Shown: positions 37,201 to 45,872, counted from the first letter of the stretch. The stretch is 64,000 nt of DNA from CADEED01 sp963842515 (GCA_963842515.1 CAWJGO010000005.1:558001-622000), one strand, 5' to 3'. The notes: generated by a model not told the origin, from the sequence alone. Numbers and translations: made by a program.

Positions 37201-38809
37201 TTTTGCCGGGTCCGCCGAAGCCAAGGGCATCGAGCTCATCGTCTGTCCGCCCGCCTCGAGAGGCAGAGTGCTCCTTGGAGACCCCTTGCGGGTGCGGCAG
37301 ATTCTGATGAACCTCGTTGGCAACGCGGTCAAGTTCACTTCCCAGGGTGAGGTGGTCGTCAGAGCGCAGGTCGAGTGCATCGAAGGCAACCAGGCAACCG
37401 CGAGAATCTCCGTATCCGATACGGGCATCGGGCTGGACGCCACGGCGATGAGCCGCATCTTCGAGCCGTTCTCGCAGGCTGACGAGACCACCACACGAAA
37501 GTTTGGCGGCACCGGCTTGGGATTGTCGATCTGCCGCGAACTGGCGGATCTGATGGGCGGCAAGATCTCGCTCGAAAGTCAGCCGGGAATCGGCTCGACC
37601 TTCAGCCTGTCACTGCCGCTTCAGGTCGGCGCCGAACTGGAACTTCCAGAGCGATCAATCCTCGCGTCACAAAACGTCCGCATTCTGACGCGCCATGCTT
37701 CGCTCGCCGAAGCGCTTGCGTTGCACGCAGCGTCTCTCGAAATGAATGTGCAGACGCAAGCCACCTGCGCAGACAGCCTCGTCGTGCTGGACGTGAGCAC
37801 GCAATTGAGCGAGCTGCAGTCCATGCTGACGGGAAAATCGGTGCCTACCACATTGATCGCCGTGGCGACCGCCGCCGAAGTCGAAACCCATGATCTACGG
37901 GCCGTCATCGACGAGAAGCGGATCGTCCTCAAGCCGGTGCATCGCGTCGCCTTCCACGAAGCCCTGATGGCCGCTGTGGGTGCGACGATGCCCACCGAGA
38001 TTGCCCGACCGGAATCCATTGCCTTTCAAGGTCACGTGCTGCTCGTCGAAGACGAACCGGTGAACGCAGCGGTCGCCGAGGGCTATCTTGCGCTGCTGGG
38101 GTGCACATCGGTGTGGGCAAAGACCGGAACGGAAGCGGTCACGCGCTGTTCCACTGAGCGCTTTGACATGATTTTGATGGACCTCAACATGCCCGACATG
38201 GACGGGTTTTCGGCGACGGCGTTGATCCGCAAGAGCGAAGGCGCGCGACGACGGACACCGGTCATCGCGCTCACGGCGCACGATGCGAATAGCTATCGGG
38301 CGAAGTGTCTGGCCGCCGACATGGACGACATTCTGACCAAACCCTACACGCTGGAGGATTGCACTCGTTTGTTGCAGACGTGGCTCAAACCACCCGAGGC
38401 GCGAAACACCAGTGCCGCAGAAAAGCCGCGAGGCATCGGCAAGCCTGAGCTGTCGCATCTCGATGCCACCGCCGTCGGTGCCTTGCGAAAATTGCGGGCC
38501 GGCAAGCATGTCGATCTGTATGCCAAGCTGGTCGAGCTCTATCGAGTGAGTTCTGCCGAGTCACTGGAAAAGCTGCGGCTCGCATTTGCGTTGCCGGATC
38601 TGCCTGCCGCCGCTGCTGCATGTCACAGATTCGCGGCGGCGGCGGCGAATGTCGGCGCGCTCGAATACGGCAAACAACTGCGGCATCTCGAGGACCTGTG
38701 CATTGCCGGCGATCTTGCGAACGCCAACAAGCTGCATGAGACACTGCAAGCGGCGCATGCACGCCTGCTCGATTCATTGCGCGACCTGTCGATAAAAAAC
38801 GTCGCATGA
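34253..38809 (+). CDS. Hybrid sensor kinase with two-component beta-propeller sensor
   Basis: This 1518-residue protein has a signal/membrane start, then a large periplasmic sensor of about 14 Reg_prop blades (repeats of the type GLVWIGTRTGGVSRWNP, GNLWIGTDGGGLDL), a Y_Y_Y domain (NKLAYRMPGLTDTWIDLG), a membrane helix, HisKA (SNFLDRMSHELRTPMNGVVG), HATPase (RVRQILMNLVGNAVKFT, GGTGLGLSICRELADLMGG), one degenerate receiver, one complete receiver (LLVEDEPVNAAVA, ILMDLNMPDMDG, ILTKPY) and a C-terminal HPt-like helix bundle (CHRFAAAAANVG). Propeller kinases of this kind often sense sugars. A GTG at 34343 with a GAGG element would give a cleaner signal peptide than 34253. The stop overlaps the next start. 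Confidence 0.88.
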   Translation: MTRFRFTISGASESCGGSTYAHARTRHLVRVNTTGRAGAWRRCLTLFSSLLLASIAAATDAPPLILAHLTAADGLPQATVMSTLQDSQGFVWLGTEDGLVRYDGHELYRYGHSRTDKNSLPGNFIWDIKEDAQHDLWIAIKDGGLARWNRASDTFTAYRHDPANEGSLASDYVRSVLIDASGHVWVGTTDAGVDILDPVSGRIQRLRHDAAVAASLSSDNVFTLSSGAFGAVWIGTDKGLDRWSPAAKSVSHFGPPAGDEHSLIGKAISGCIEERSGDVWVSTFDGGVTRFDRQGRALQAYRHDERRASSLKSDHVRAMLVDQGGRMWIGTAEGLDLLDRVSGQFTHYEHKGNDANSLRDSFIMSLYLDPSGLVWIGTRTGGVSRWNPRSWELGAHRPEWLGSDPVTAFANAPDNRLWIASLGGVLAQFDADKGETTPLDSLTRRPAALGKDVVVMSLAQDRRGALWIGTMANGLKKLDAAGNIHSLIVDVGDPRGTSAAGIMTVNETRAGQLWIGTFGGGANLLDPATGLVRHLPYGSAPGEISSPNVTSIAEDSRGNLWIGTDGGGLDLAREDGTVTKVFSHDPKNAASFPANSVYAIAIDAMDRVWVGTDHGGLVQIIGSAERPESISFDVIARAEGLSDTIYGIVPDATGNIWVSSNAGLMRFNPDTRAIQAFHREDGLQGEEFASGAYIRLRDGRIAFGGPGGFNVFDPAKLTAGRQAPRLAMTGISVLGVRHETGTPSWLLDSLALNYRANIVSLDFGVLDFASPQHNKLAYRMPGLTDTWIDLGAQRRVTLTNLDAGDHVLEVRGSASGTAWSSKPLSLTIHRQAAPWRSGWAYAAYALLALGLIFQRVRRQRLKFEEMAQARERLEREVQLRTRELVDSNQQLEEAARAKSNFLDRMSHELRTPMNGVVGMTELLTRTVLSATQTHLTKTIRSSAQILLQIVNDLLDLSKIRAGKVMLEVLPIDLGQVLEECTSLFAGSAEAKGIELIVCPPASRGRVLLGDPLRVRQILMNLVGNAVKFTSQGEVVVRAQVECIEGNQATARISVSDTGIGLDATAMSRIFEPFSQADETTTRKFGGTGLGLSICRELADLMGGKISLESQPGIGSTFSLSLPLQVGAELELPERSILASQNVRILTRHASLAEALALHAASLEMNVQTQATCADSLVVLDVSTQLSELQSMLTGKSVPTTLIAVATAAEVETHDLRAVIDEKRIVLKPVHRVAFHEALMAAVGATMPTEIARPESIAFQGHVLLVEDEPVNAAVAEGYLALLGCTSVWAKTGTEAVTRCSTERFDMILMDLNMPDMDGFSATALIRKSEGARRRTPVIALTAHDANSYRAKCLAADMDDILTKPYTLEDCTRLLQTWLKPPEARNTSAAEKPRGIGKPELSHLDATAVGALRKLRAGKHVDLYAKLVELYRVSSAESLEKLRLAFALPDLPAAAAACHRFAAAAANVGALEYGKQLRHLEDLCIAGDLANANKLHETLQAAHARLLDSLRDLSIKNVA

Positions 38810-40875
38810 GCACAGTCACGCAACCCGTCGCGCTGGCGATCATCGCCGATGATGAGGACCTCGGTCGGTTGTTGCTGGCCGAGTCGGTCGCTGAAGTGGG
38901 ACTGCAATCGCTGGTGTTCGACAATGGCGTCCCGGCGCTCGACGCCGCGCTCCACGGCAACCCGATGATCGTATTGCTGGACGTGGACATGCCGGGCATG
39001 AACGGCTACGAAGTCTGTCGACGCCTGCGGGCTGAGCCACGCTTCGTCAACATTCCCATTGTCATGGTGACGGGACACGAAGATGCAGTGGCGATCGCTT
39101 TGGCCTTTCAAGCCGGCGCGACGGACTTCATTTCCAAGCCGGTCAATTGGACATTGTTGCCGCGGCGGCTCGATTACATCCTGCGCAATGCGGCGGCCGC
39201 ACGTGAACTGACCGCACGCATGGTCGAAGTGAATACGTTGGTCGAAGCACTTCCCGACACCCTGTGGGTCGTAGCACCGGCGGGGTATGTTCGCTGGAGC
39301 CCGAACGCGGACATCGACGTGGACCCGCTCGCTCCGCCCGCGCTTGCCGGGCAGGTTGACCTGGAGATCCGCCAGACGGCGAGCGACGGAATATGCCGCA
39401 CCATCGAGTACCAAACCGAAATCTCCCCCGGGGTGATCGGTTCCTATGAGCTTCGTTTCAACAGACGCGAGGGCGGTGATGTGGTCGTCGTTCGACGGGA
39501 CACGACCGAACGCACGGCAGCAGCAGCGCGCATAGAACGACTCGCATATTTCGACCCGCTCACCGGCCTGGCAAACCGGCAGCTCTGCGTGGAAACGGCG
39601 GAGAGGATGTTTGCACGGGCACAGCAGCAAAATGAGCGCGTCGCTGTCATCTGTCTCGATTTGAACAGTCTGAAGCGCGTGAACGATACGTTTGGACATG
39701 CGATGGGCGATTCAGTCCTGAAGGCCTTTGCGGCAAGGCTGACGTCCACCCTGGCGAATATCGTCACGGAATCAGATCGCCTGTTGATCTCCCGATTTGG
39801 AGGCGATGAATTCATCATTGTTCTTCGGCAGACACAGGCCCGCGATGCGGCGCTAGAGGTTGCCCAAGCTTGCGCTGATGCATTCAAACAGCCGATCACT
39901 CACGATTCGCTGGAATTTTTCTCCGCACCGAGTATCGGCTTCGCCGTGTACCCGGACGACGGGGCTGACGTGGCCACCATATTGAGGTTTGCCGACACAG
40001 CGATGTACCAGGCGGAGGCGCGCGGCGCAGTAGCTGCTTACACGCCGGCGATGAGCAGCCGCATGCGCGACTGGCTGTTACTCGAGGGTCGCTTGCGGCG
40101 CGCCGTTCATGAAGAATTGCTGCGTCTCGTGTTCCAGCCGAAATTTCGACTGCTGGACAACAAGATCGTCGGGGTCGAGGCGCTATTGCGCTGGCACGAC
40201 GCCGACTATGGTGAGATTTCGCCCAGTCGATTCGTCGAACTAGCCGAAGAGGGCGGGTTGATTCTCGATATGGGTCGCTGGGTCGTTCGGGCTGCATGCC
40301 GGCAGCTGCGCACGTGGCTGGATCGGGGTCTGCGCATCCCGATTGCCATCAACTGTTCGGGCAAGGAGCTGTTGCATGGAGACGTGGCGCGGTTCGTCGA
40401 GAGCGCCGCCGCCGAGGCGAATGTACCGACTTCTCTTATCGAAATTGAAATCACCGAGTCAGTGCTGATCGACGATTCTGCTTCGGTGCAAAGCAATTTG
40501 CAGCGTTTGCGACAACTCGGGTGCCGTATTGCACTGGATGATTTCGGAACGGCCTATTCGTCGCTCGCGTACATCACGCGCTTCCCGCCCGACAGGATCA
40601 AAATTGACAAGACGTTCGTCCAGAATGTCGACCAGTCCAGAAGTGACGCCGCGATTGCGACAGCGATCCTGTCGCTAGCCTCGAGCATGAATCTGCTGGT
40701 GACCGCCGAAGGCGTCGAACGTCGCGAACAACTCGACTGGCTGCGCGAGCGCGGCTGTCATGAGGCGCAGGGCTATCTATTGTGCGTTCCACTGGCCCCT
40801 GCGGAACTGGAGGCAAGGCTCGTGGACGACATGCAACAACTTGACGAGGCCGTTATCCAGACTGTTCGACGATAA
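38806..40875 (+). CDS. REC-PAS-GGDEF-EAL response regulator (c-di-GMP turnover)
   Basis: This 689-residue protein is coupled to the hybrid kinase (ATGA 38806-38809). It has a receiver domain (IIADDEDLGR, VLLDVDMPGMNGYE, FISKPV), a PAS-like region (about 140-240), a diguanylate cyclase domain with an intact RFGGDEF and a phosphodiesterase domain with VEALLRWH, IEITESVL and DDFGTAYSSLAY. Both catalytic motifs look complete, so it may make and break cyclic di-GMP under control of phosphorylation. The coupling makes the kinase upstream its likely phosphodonor. The QGYLLCVPLAP end replaces the usual QGYLFSKPL. Confidence 0.9.
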   Translation: MSTVTQPVALAIIADDEDLGRLLLAESVAEVGLQSLVFDNGVPALDAALHGNPMIVLLDVDMPGMNGYEVCRRLRAEPRFVNIPIVMVTGHEDAVAIALAFQAGATDFISKPVNWTLLPRRLDYILRNAAAARELTARMVEVNTLVEALPDTLWVVAPAGYVRWSPNADIDVDPLAPPALAGQVDLEIRQTASDGICRTIEYQTEISPGVIGSYELRFNRREGGDVVVVRRDTTERTAAAARIERLAYFDPLTGLANRQLCVETAERMFARAQQQNERVAVICLDLNSLKRVNDTFGHAMGDSVLKAFAARLTSTLANIVTESDRLLISRFGGDEFIIVLRQTQARDAALEVAQACADAFKQPITHDSLEFFSAPSIGFAVYPDDGADVATILRFADTAMYQAEARGAVAAYTPAMSSRMRDWLLLEGRLRRAVHEELLRLVFQPKFRLLDNKIVGVEALLRWHDADYGEISPSRFVELAEEGGLILDMGRWVVRAACRQLRTWLDRGLRIPIAINCSGKELLHGDVARFVESAAAEANVPTSLIEIEITESVLIDDSASVQSNLQRLRQLGCRIALDDFGTAYSSLAYITRFPPDRIKIDKTFVQNVDQSRSDAAIATAILSLASSMNLLVTAEGVERREQLDWLRERGCHEAQGYLLCVPLAPAELEARLVDDMQQLDEAVIQTVRR

Positions 40876-40901
40876 CCACCCCGCCTCACACTGCCAGCGA
40901 A

Positions 40902-42626
40902 CTATTCGTTCGGAACCCAGGAGGTGATGGAAGCTGGCTTCGCAGCGGATGTCACCGTGCCGGGTGTTCCCCACCAGGGCAGTGTTTTGCTCCACGAGTA
41001 GCCCTTGCTCCAGGAATATCCTTTGCTCCAGCTGTATCCCTTGCTCCAGCTGTATCCCTTGCTCCACGAGTAGCCTTTGCTCCACGAGTAGCCGTTGGTC
41101 CAGCTGAATCCTTGCGTCCACTGAAAACCTTTCGACCAACTGTAGCCGTCGCCGGATAGCGCATCGCCCCACCTGGCTCCGTTCATGTCCATGACGTAGT
41201 AATTGCCTTGCGCGTCCTGGTTGGCGGGGCCACCGAAATGCGCAGCGCCCGACAGATCCGCAGCGATGTCCAGGCCCTGGTTCGCGCAGCCGGTTGCACC
41301 GTTACTGACCGCGTTCACCGCATTGACCAAGCCGGCGCCTTGCTGAAACACGCTGTATGCAAGCTGCCGCGTGAATGTGACTGCGGGACTCGCTGAGGCC
41401 ATCAAGCGGCATTTGACTGTGTCCGGGGTCAGCGTCGAATCCGCCTGGATCATCAAGGCAACGATGCCTGACGTAACCGCCGCGGCCTGCGAAGTGCCGG
41501 ACATCGTGAACAAGGTGTTGCCCTTCTTCATCGAATTGGGGTCGATCGTTGCAAGATGACTCTGGTACGACATCGAGCCGACCATGTGCCCGCCCGGAGC
41601 GAGAACTTCGGGTTTCACGAAGCCCTCTAAAGTGGGGCCGGTCGATGAAAACGAAGCGAGGCGATCGTCCAACGCGTTGTAAGGTGTGTAGTTGTCGGTC
41701 TGCGCACCCACCGTGATGACGTAGGGAACGTTGCCCGGTACACCGATCGTCATCGGGGCAGGACCTTCATTGCCGGCAGCCGCCACCACGACGATGCCCG
41801 CCTGCCACGCCCGCATGACGGCCTGGTTGAGAGGGTCATCCCAGTAGTTCGACTGTGGTTGTGCTCCGAACGACAGGTTTAAAACCCGGATTTTGTATTT
41901 GGCGCGGTTGGCGATGATCCAGTCCAGACCCGCGATGACATTCGAGTAACTGCCGCCGCCGTCCTTGTCGAACGCGCGAACGATGACGAGCTTGGCTTCC
42001 GGGGCGACGCCGAAGCTGCCCGCTGCAATGGAGGTGACGTGTGTGCCGTGACCGAACGCATCAGTTTCAACCTTGTTCGATCCGGTCAGCGTATCCATGC
42101 TGGCGACGATTCGCCCTTTTACGCCGTCTTTTGCGTCTGCCCAGAAGCCGGAGTCGAGCACGGCGATCGTCACATCCTTGCCAGTCAATTTGGCTTGCTG
42201 GAGCACATTCGCGCCCACCAGCATCGCATAGCTGCTTTGCAGGGATTTGATCTGGAGCAGAACCGCCGTGCCGTCGGTGAATACCAGCGGAAGTGAGCTG
42301 ACCGTGCCACCCTTCGTGGACACGGCGCGGTCAACCGACACCCGCACGCCTGGCTCGGCTTGAAGGGCCGTGGATTGTTCATCGGTCAGCATTGCCGTTA
42401 CACCGTTGATCACATCCAGCTCGCGACACACATCGCCTCCCGCACGCGACACCCACTCGCGCGCCAATGAGGTTGTCTTGGCCTGGACGATGTAGCGAAC
42501 GCCGGCGCTGACTGCACAGCTCGCCGGGGACACCGTGTTGGCCTCAGCGGTCAGCGCTGGGCCTGACGCGGCCAACATGCCGAAGGCCAACAAGAGAGGG
42601 GGAGTGCGAAGCGCGGAATTTTTCAT
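40902..42626 (-). CDS. Secreted subtilisin-like serine protease (S8) with SWSKGY tail
   Basis: From ATG 42626 this encodes 574 residues with a signal peptide (PALTAEA region), an inhibitor-like prodomain and an S8 catalytic domain with the triad Asp in VLDSGFW, His in FGHGTHVTS and Ser in MSGTSQAAAVTSG, plus the AAGNEGP loop. After residue about 440 there is a linker and, at the end, nine hexapeptide units dominated by GYSWSK (six in a row), then a short TLPWWG tail. It is probably an extracellular protease. The repeat tail may bind a surface or act in secretion. The stretch is single-gene, convergent with the c-di-GMP gene. Confidence 0.88.
   Translation of the reverse strand: MKNSALRTPPLLLAFGMLAASGPALTAEANTVSPASCAVSAGVRYIVQAKTTSLAREWVSRAGGDVCRELDVINGVTAMLTDEQSTALQAEPGVRVSVDRAVSTKGGTVSSLPLVFTDGTAVLLQIKSLQSSYAMLVGANVLQQAKLTGKDVTIAVLDSGFWADAKDGVKGRIVASMDTLTGSNKVETDAFGHGTHVTSIAAGSFGVAPEAKLVIVRAFDKDGGGSYSNVIAGLDWIIANRAKYKIRVLNLSFGAQPQSNYWDDPLNQAVMRAWQAGIVVVAAAGNEGPAPMTIGVPGNVPYVITVGAQTDNYTPYNALDDRLASFSSTGPTLEGFVKPEVLAPGGHMVGSMSYQSHLATIDPNSMKKGNTLFTMSGTSQAAAVTSGIVALMIQADSTLTPDTVKCRLMASASPAVTFTRQLAYSVFQQGAGLVNAVNAVSNGATGCANQGLDIAADLSGAAHFGGPANQDAQGNYYVMDMNGARWGDALSGDGYSWSKGFQWTQGFSWTNGYSWSKGYSWSKGYSWSKGYSWSKGYSWSKGYSWSKTLPWWGTPGTVTSAAKPASITSWVPNE
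40986..41147 (-). repeat. 18-bp tandem repeat coding for the SWSKGY tail
   Basis: Nine 18-base units encode hexapeptides GYSWSK (x7), GFQWTQ and GFSWTN. The last six units on the coding strand are nearly identical at DNA level (variants of CTCCAGCTGTATCCCTTG on the plus strand), which suggests recent expansion by slippage. The remaining units have diverged. Confidence 0.85.
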
Positions 42627-42998
42627 AAATGGACTGCGGTGACAATTTTGCGATGCGGCTATTAGAACCTTTAGGCCGCTCGATATCCGGCAGTACCTTC
42701 GCCGCAGCCAAGCCCGATCTGTGACGCCGTTGAGATAATGCAGTGTCAAATCGTCAGGCTTTCCGCTTTGCCCGCCAGCGATATGCAAAGAGCTCTTCTG
42801 GTTCTCGCTGTGGACCCGGCGATTAGGGTAAACCGCTCAAACCACTAAGGGATGATCGCCAGGATCTCGACGATGCCGTTGGCTGGAGCCAGCGCGCTGG
42901 CTACACGCGTGCGCCTTGGCGATGCCGCGAGAGAAGAGAAGTGGACCTGCTTTTCTGGGCAGTTTTCGCGGCCGACGAATCCGGCGGAAAGAAGTATT
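42627..42998. other. Intergenic region upstream of the subtilase
   Basis: These 372 bases hold the upstream region of the subtilase gene and no gene I can support. AACCACTAAGG at about 42838 recurs as AACCACTAAGG at about 34157. A run of open frame crosses it but lacks motifs and codon bias. Confidence 0.3.
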
Positions 42999-43212
42999 GA
43001 GGGAGTTGGTCCAGCGCCCGAATCGTGCTCGTCCCAGCTGTCACCGCAATTGACACCGTGAATGATTTTCCGCTGACACCGCAGCGACGACTTCGATGTG
43101 TGGCCGCGAAAAAACTTGCCGTGGCGGCAGTGTTGCAAGATGGATGAGCGCCTGCGGTTTGTGGCTCGCTTGCTCGATGGCGAGAAGATGGCGGAGCTGT
43201 GCCGGGAGTTCG
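42999..43212 (+). mobile_element. IS481-type transposase fragment with its flanking repeat
   Basis: Bases 42999-43116 match 47413-47532 (the DNA outside the left end of the complete IS), and 43117-43212 match 47615-47710, the start of the transposase gene (LRFVARLLDGEKMAELCREFG versus LRFVARLLEGEKMAELCREFD). The 82 bases that hold the IS left end in the complete copy are missing. The match stops after about 32 codons. The stretch ends 111 bases before the stop of the convergent hydrolase gene. Confidence 0.8.
43038..43067. repeat. Iterated GACACCG repeat, copy
   Basis: CTGTCACCGCAATTGACACC followed by GTGAATGATT; a further TGACACCG lies at about 43073. Units are 11 and about 24 bases apart. 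Same arrangement as the copy at 47452. Confidence 0.7.
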
Positions 43213-43322
43213 GGATCGGAAAGACGCATCACGACCTCGCGCGGCAGAAGCTGCGCGAGAAGAGAAATATTGTCGCCGTCGAGCATCGATCGATCCTCCA
43301 TTGTGAGGGACGCGGGTCTTGT

Positions 43323-44147
43323 CTAACCCTTCTCCTTTTGTACGCTCGTGTCGTCCCCGCATCGTCCCCGCGCCTCAGGGATCTGATGCGCCTCACTCGC
43401 TTCGAGGCGCTCGACGAACCTTTCGAGGTGGGCAAGGACTTCGTTCACCGCGAGAAACGTGGCGACATGACCGAGGTTGTCTAGCTCGACGTATTCGACG
43501 CCGTACTCGACGGCAAAGCGCTGGATGAGAGGTCGTAGCGGGTCGAGCGCGCCTGTGATGGCGAAGATCGATGCTGTCGAGCTCGCCAGCTGTGCAGATC
43601 GATCTTGCCGGTCCTTCGCCACACATGCGCGCAGAGCGTAAACATCGTTCGCGAACTGGCGGCGCCTTGCGGCGTCGGAAAGTGGACCGACTTCGGTCTC
43701 GAGAATTTGTAGCCAGCGCTCAATGCCGCTGTCGATGGCCTTGCGGTATGGGCTCATGTCTTGCGCCAGTGGATGCGCTCCGATGACCATGAGACCTCGG
43801 ACGCGACGCGGATGCAGCGCAGCAAGCGCAAATCCGATGGCGCCACCCATCGAATGACCAACGACATCGGTTCTCGAAATGTGCAACTGATCAAGAACGG
43901 CGACCACATCGTCAGCGCAGTTCATCCCAGAATACATTCGTGGTTCGTGGGGCTTGCCGCTACTGCCATGACCGCGACAATCGATGAGGACCAGTTGGCG
44001 CGTGCCTCTCTGGAGGCGCTCTACATACCCGACCTCGCGCCAGATCTCGCTGCTTTCCGTGAAACCGTGCAGCAAAACGAGAGGGACGCCACGTCCGACT
44101 ACGTCATAGGCGATCTTCGTTCCGTCTCGGGACAGTACATGCCTCAT
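43323..44147 (-). CDS. Alpha/beta hydrolase
   Basis: The 274-residue protein (ATG 44147, GGAG seven bases upstream) has the alpha/beta-hydrolase order: VLLHGFTESSEIW oxyanion loop, LIDCRGHGSSGKP, nucleophile elbow VVGHSMGGAIGF, acid Asp in ITGALDPLRPLI and His in DNLGHVATF. It could be a haloperoxidase-like or ester hydrolase. The last 20 residues (GRCGDDTSVQKEKG) are polar and unlike the family and lie near the IS fragment. It is divergent from the BTAD-hydrolase gene over 83 bases, suggesting shared control. Confidence 0.85.
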   Translation of the reverse strand: MRHVLSRDGTKIAYDVVGRGVPLVLLHGFTESSEIWREVGYVERLQRGTRQLVLIDCRGHGSSGKPHEPRMYSGMNCADDVVAVLDQLHISRTDVVGHSMGGAIGFALAALHPRRVRGLMVIGAHPLAQDMSPYRKAIDSGIERWLQILETEVGPLSDAARRRQFANDVYALRACVAKDRQDRSAQLASSTASIFAITGALDPLRPLIQRFAVEYGVEYVELDNLGHVATFLAVNEVLAHLERFVERLEASEAHQIPEARGRCGDDTSVQKEKG

Positions 44148-44230
44148 CTGGTACTCCGCCGATTGATGTCCTATATATAGAGGTGGCTCGTCCCAGGAAC
44201 GTCCCCGCGGCCAGAGCAAGGAACTCGTGT

Positions 44231-45775
44231 GTGGCGACGCTGACATTCAAAGCCTTCGGGTACCCAGATCTGTGCTGTGACGGACGCTCTGTCGGTCTGT
44301 CGCTACGCAAAGGGTTGGGGCTGCTGGCGTATCTGGCAGACACGCGCCAGAGCGTCGACAGGGATCAACTCGCCGATTTGCTGTGGCCGGAAAGCGGTTC
44401 GAGTGAGGCGCGCGCCGCTCTGCGGCGGACTGTGCATCGTGTCCACACGGCGCTCGGCGGGGCAATACTCATCGCCAATCGCGCCAGCATCCAATGGTCG
44501 CCCGCGGTAGGCGTCGTGATCGACACTCACGATTTCGAACGAGCGTGCGATGCCGGCAACTTCGAAGCAGCCTGCGCGCTCTATCGTGGCGATTTCCTGG
44601 CCGGATTTTCGCTCGCAGATTGTTCTGTGTTTGAAGACTGGGCGTTCTTCCGGCGCGAAGCGCTGCGCGGACGATTCATGCAGGCTCTCGAACGCAGCAT
44701 TCAAGCTAACAACGAGGCGGGCGAACACGCACTTGCGGCAGCATACGCGGCACGGCTCGTCGCGCTCGATCCTCTCAGCGAGTTATCCTGCCGGCACTTG
44801 ATCCGCAGCCTGCTGCTCGTCGGCGATCGGGCCGCGGCGCAACGACATTACGTGGCGCTGACCGAGCGGCTACGCAGCGAACTCGACGTTGCGCCAGAAG
44901 AGGAAACGCGCGCGCTCATCGATGGGTCTTCGCCCCCTACCGACACGATGCCGCTCACGCGCTACACACGCGGCGCCAACGTCCATCTCGCGTTTCAGAC
45001 GTTTGGCGCAGGACCGCTCGATATCCTGCTAGTGCCGGGCTTCGTCTCGCACGTAGAGCGCATTTGGCAGGAACCTCGTTGGCGCGCGTGCCTGCGTCGG
45101 CTGGAGAAACTCGGCCGCGTCATTCTTTTCGATCGCCGCGGAACGGGATTGTCCGACCGAATCGGCCTGGCGCCAGATGTCGATGCGACGGCGAATGACA
45201 TTCGGACGGTGCTGGACGCGGCCTCGAGTCGGCGGGCTATTTTGTTCGGTGCATCCGAAGGTGGCCCTGCGTGCATCAGATTCGCCGCGCAGGCACCGGA
45301 GCGACTCGCGGGATTGATACTGTTCGGCTCGCTCGCGAAGGGGAGTTGGTCGGAAGAGTATCCGTTCGCCTTGCGGGCCGGCCAGTACGAAACGTGGGTG
45401 CAGCGACTCGTCACACAGTGGGGCAGTCCCGCCGGCATCGGCGTGTTCGCCCCGAGTCTTGCCGGTGATGCGCATGCAAGCGCCTGGTGGGCCGGGGTGC
45501 TGCGCGCCGCATCGAGTCCTGGAGCGATTGCTCAGGTGATCGCGGCGCTGCGTGATATCGACGTGCGAAAATTCCTGCCATGCATCTCGATTCCCACGCT
45601 CATCATGCATAGACGGGGCGATCGTGCGGTACGCATTGGGGCCGGCCGCCACATGGCCACCGCGATTCCGTCGGCGCAGTTCGTCGAACTGGCCGGGTCG
45701 GACCACTGGTTCTGGGCTGGGGAGCGCGACGAAGTGCTCGAGAACATCGAGGCGTTCGTCGCCACAAGGAGATGA
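44231..45775 (+). CDS. BTAD-type regulator fused to an alpha/beta hydrolase domain
   Basis: The 514-residue protein (GTG 44231 with AAGGA eight bases upstream; an upstream GTG at 44183 is possible) begins with a SARP-like winged helix (TLTFKAFGYPDLCCDG, RKGLGLLAYLADTRQSVDRD) and a bacterial transcriptional-activation domain with TPR-like helices (about 90-230). The C-terminal half is an alpha/beta hydrolase: LLVPGFVSHVERIWQEP, LFDRRGTGLSDR, nucleophile elbow FGASEGGPACI and His in GSDHWFW. This combination is also seen in adenylate-cyclase-like signalling proteins. It may sense a small molecule through the hydrolase fold and regulate the divergent hydrolase. Confidence 0.85.
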   Translation: MATLTFKAFGYPDLCCDGRSVGLSLRKGLGLLAYLADTRQSVDRDQLADLLWPESGSSEARAALRRTVHRVHTALGGAILIANRASIQWSPAVGVVIDTHDFERACDAGNFEAACALYRGDFLAGFSLADCSVFEDWAFFRREALRGRFMQALERSIQANNEAGEHALAAAYAARLVALDPLSELSCRHLIRSLLLVGDRAAAQRHYVALTERLRSELDVAPEEETRALIDGSSPPTDTMPLTRYTRGANVHLAFQTFGAGPLDILLVPGFVSHVERIWQEPRWRACLRRLEKLGRVILFDRRGTGLSDRIGLAPDVDATANDIRTVLDAASSRRAILFGASEGGPACIRFAAQAPERLAGLILFGSLAKGSWSEEYPFALRAGQYETWVQRLVTQWGSPAGIGVFAPSLAGDAHASAWWAGVLRAASSPGAIAQVIAALRDIDVRKFLPCISIPTLIMHRRGDRAVRIGAGRHMATAIPSAQFVELAGSDHWFWAGERDEVLENIEAFVATRR

Positions 45776-45872
45776 CGCTCGGGTGCGATCGCGTATCCAG
45801 GTGCCCGTCGGATCGGTGAAGCGAAGCATCATCCAGAAGGTCAGTCAAAGTCCTGAATAGAGCCGGACACAC

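Noticed and set aside
40986..41147. CRISPR array
   Set aside because: The units are 18 bases with no spacers and are in frame within the subtilase gene, encoding hexapeptides.
43213..43322. Continuation of the transposase gene beyond the shared 96 bases
   Set aside because: After GCCGGGAGTTCG the sequence no longer matches the complete transposase in any frame, so the fragment ends there.
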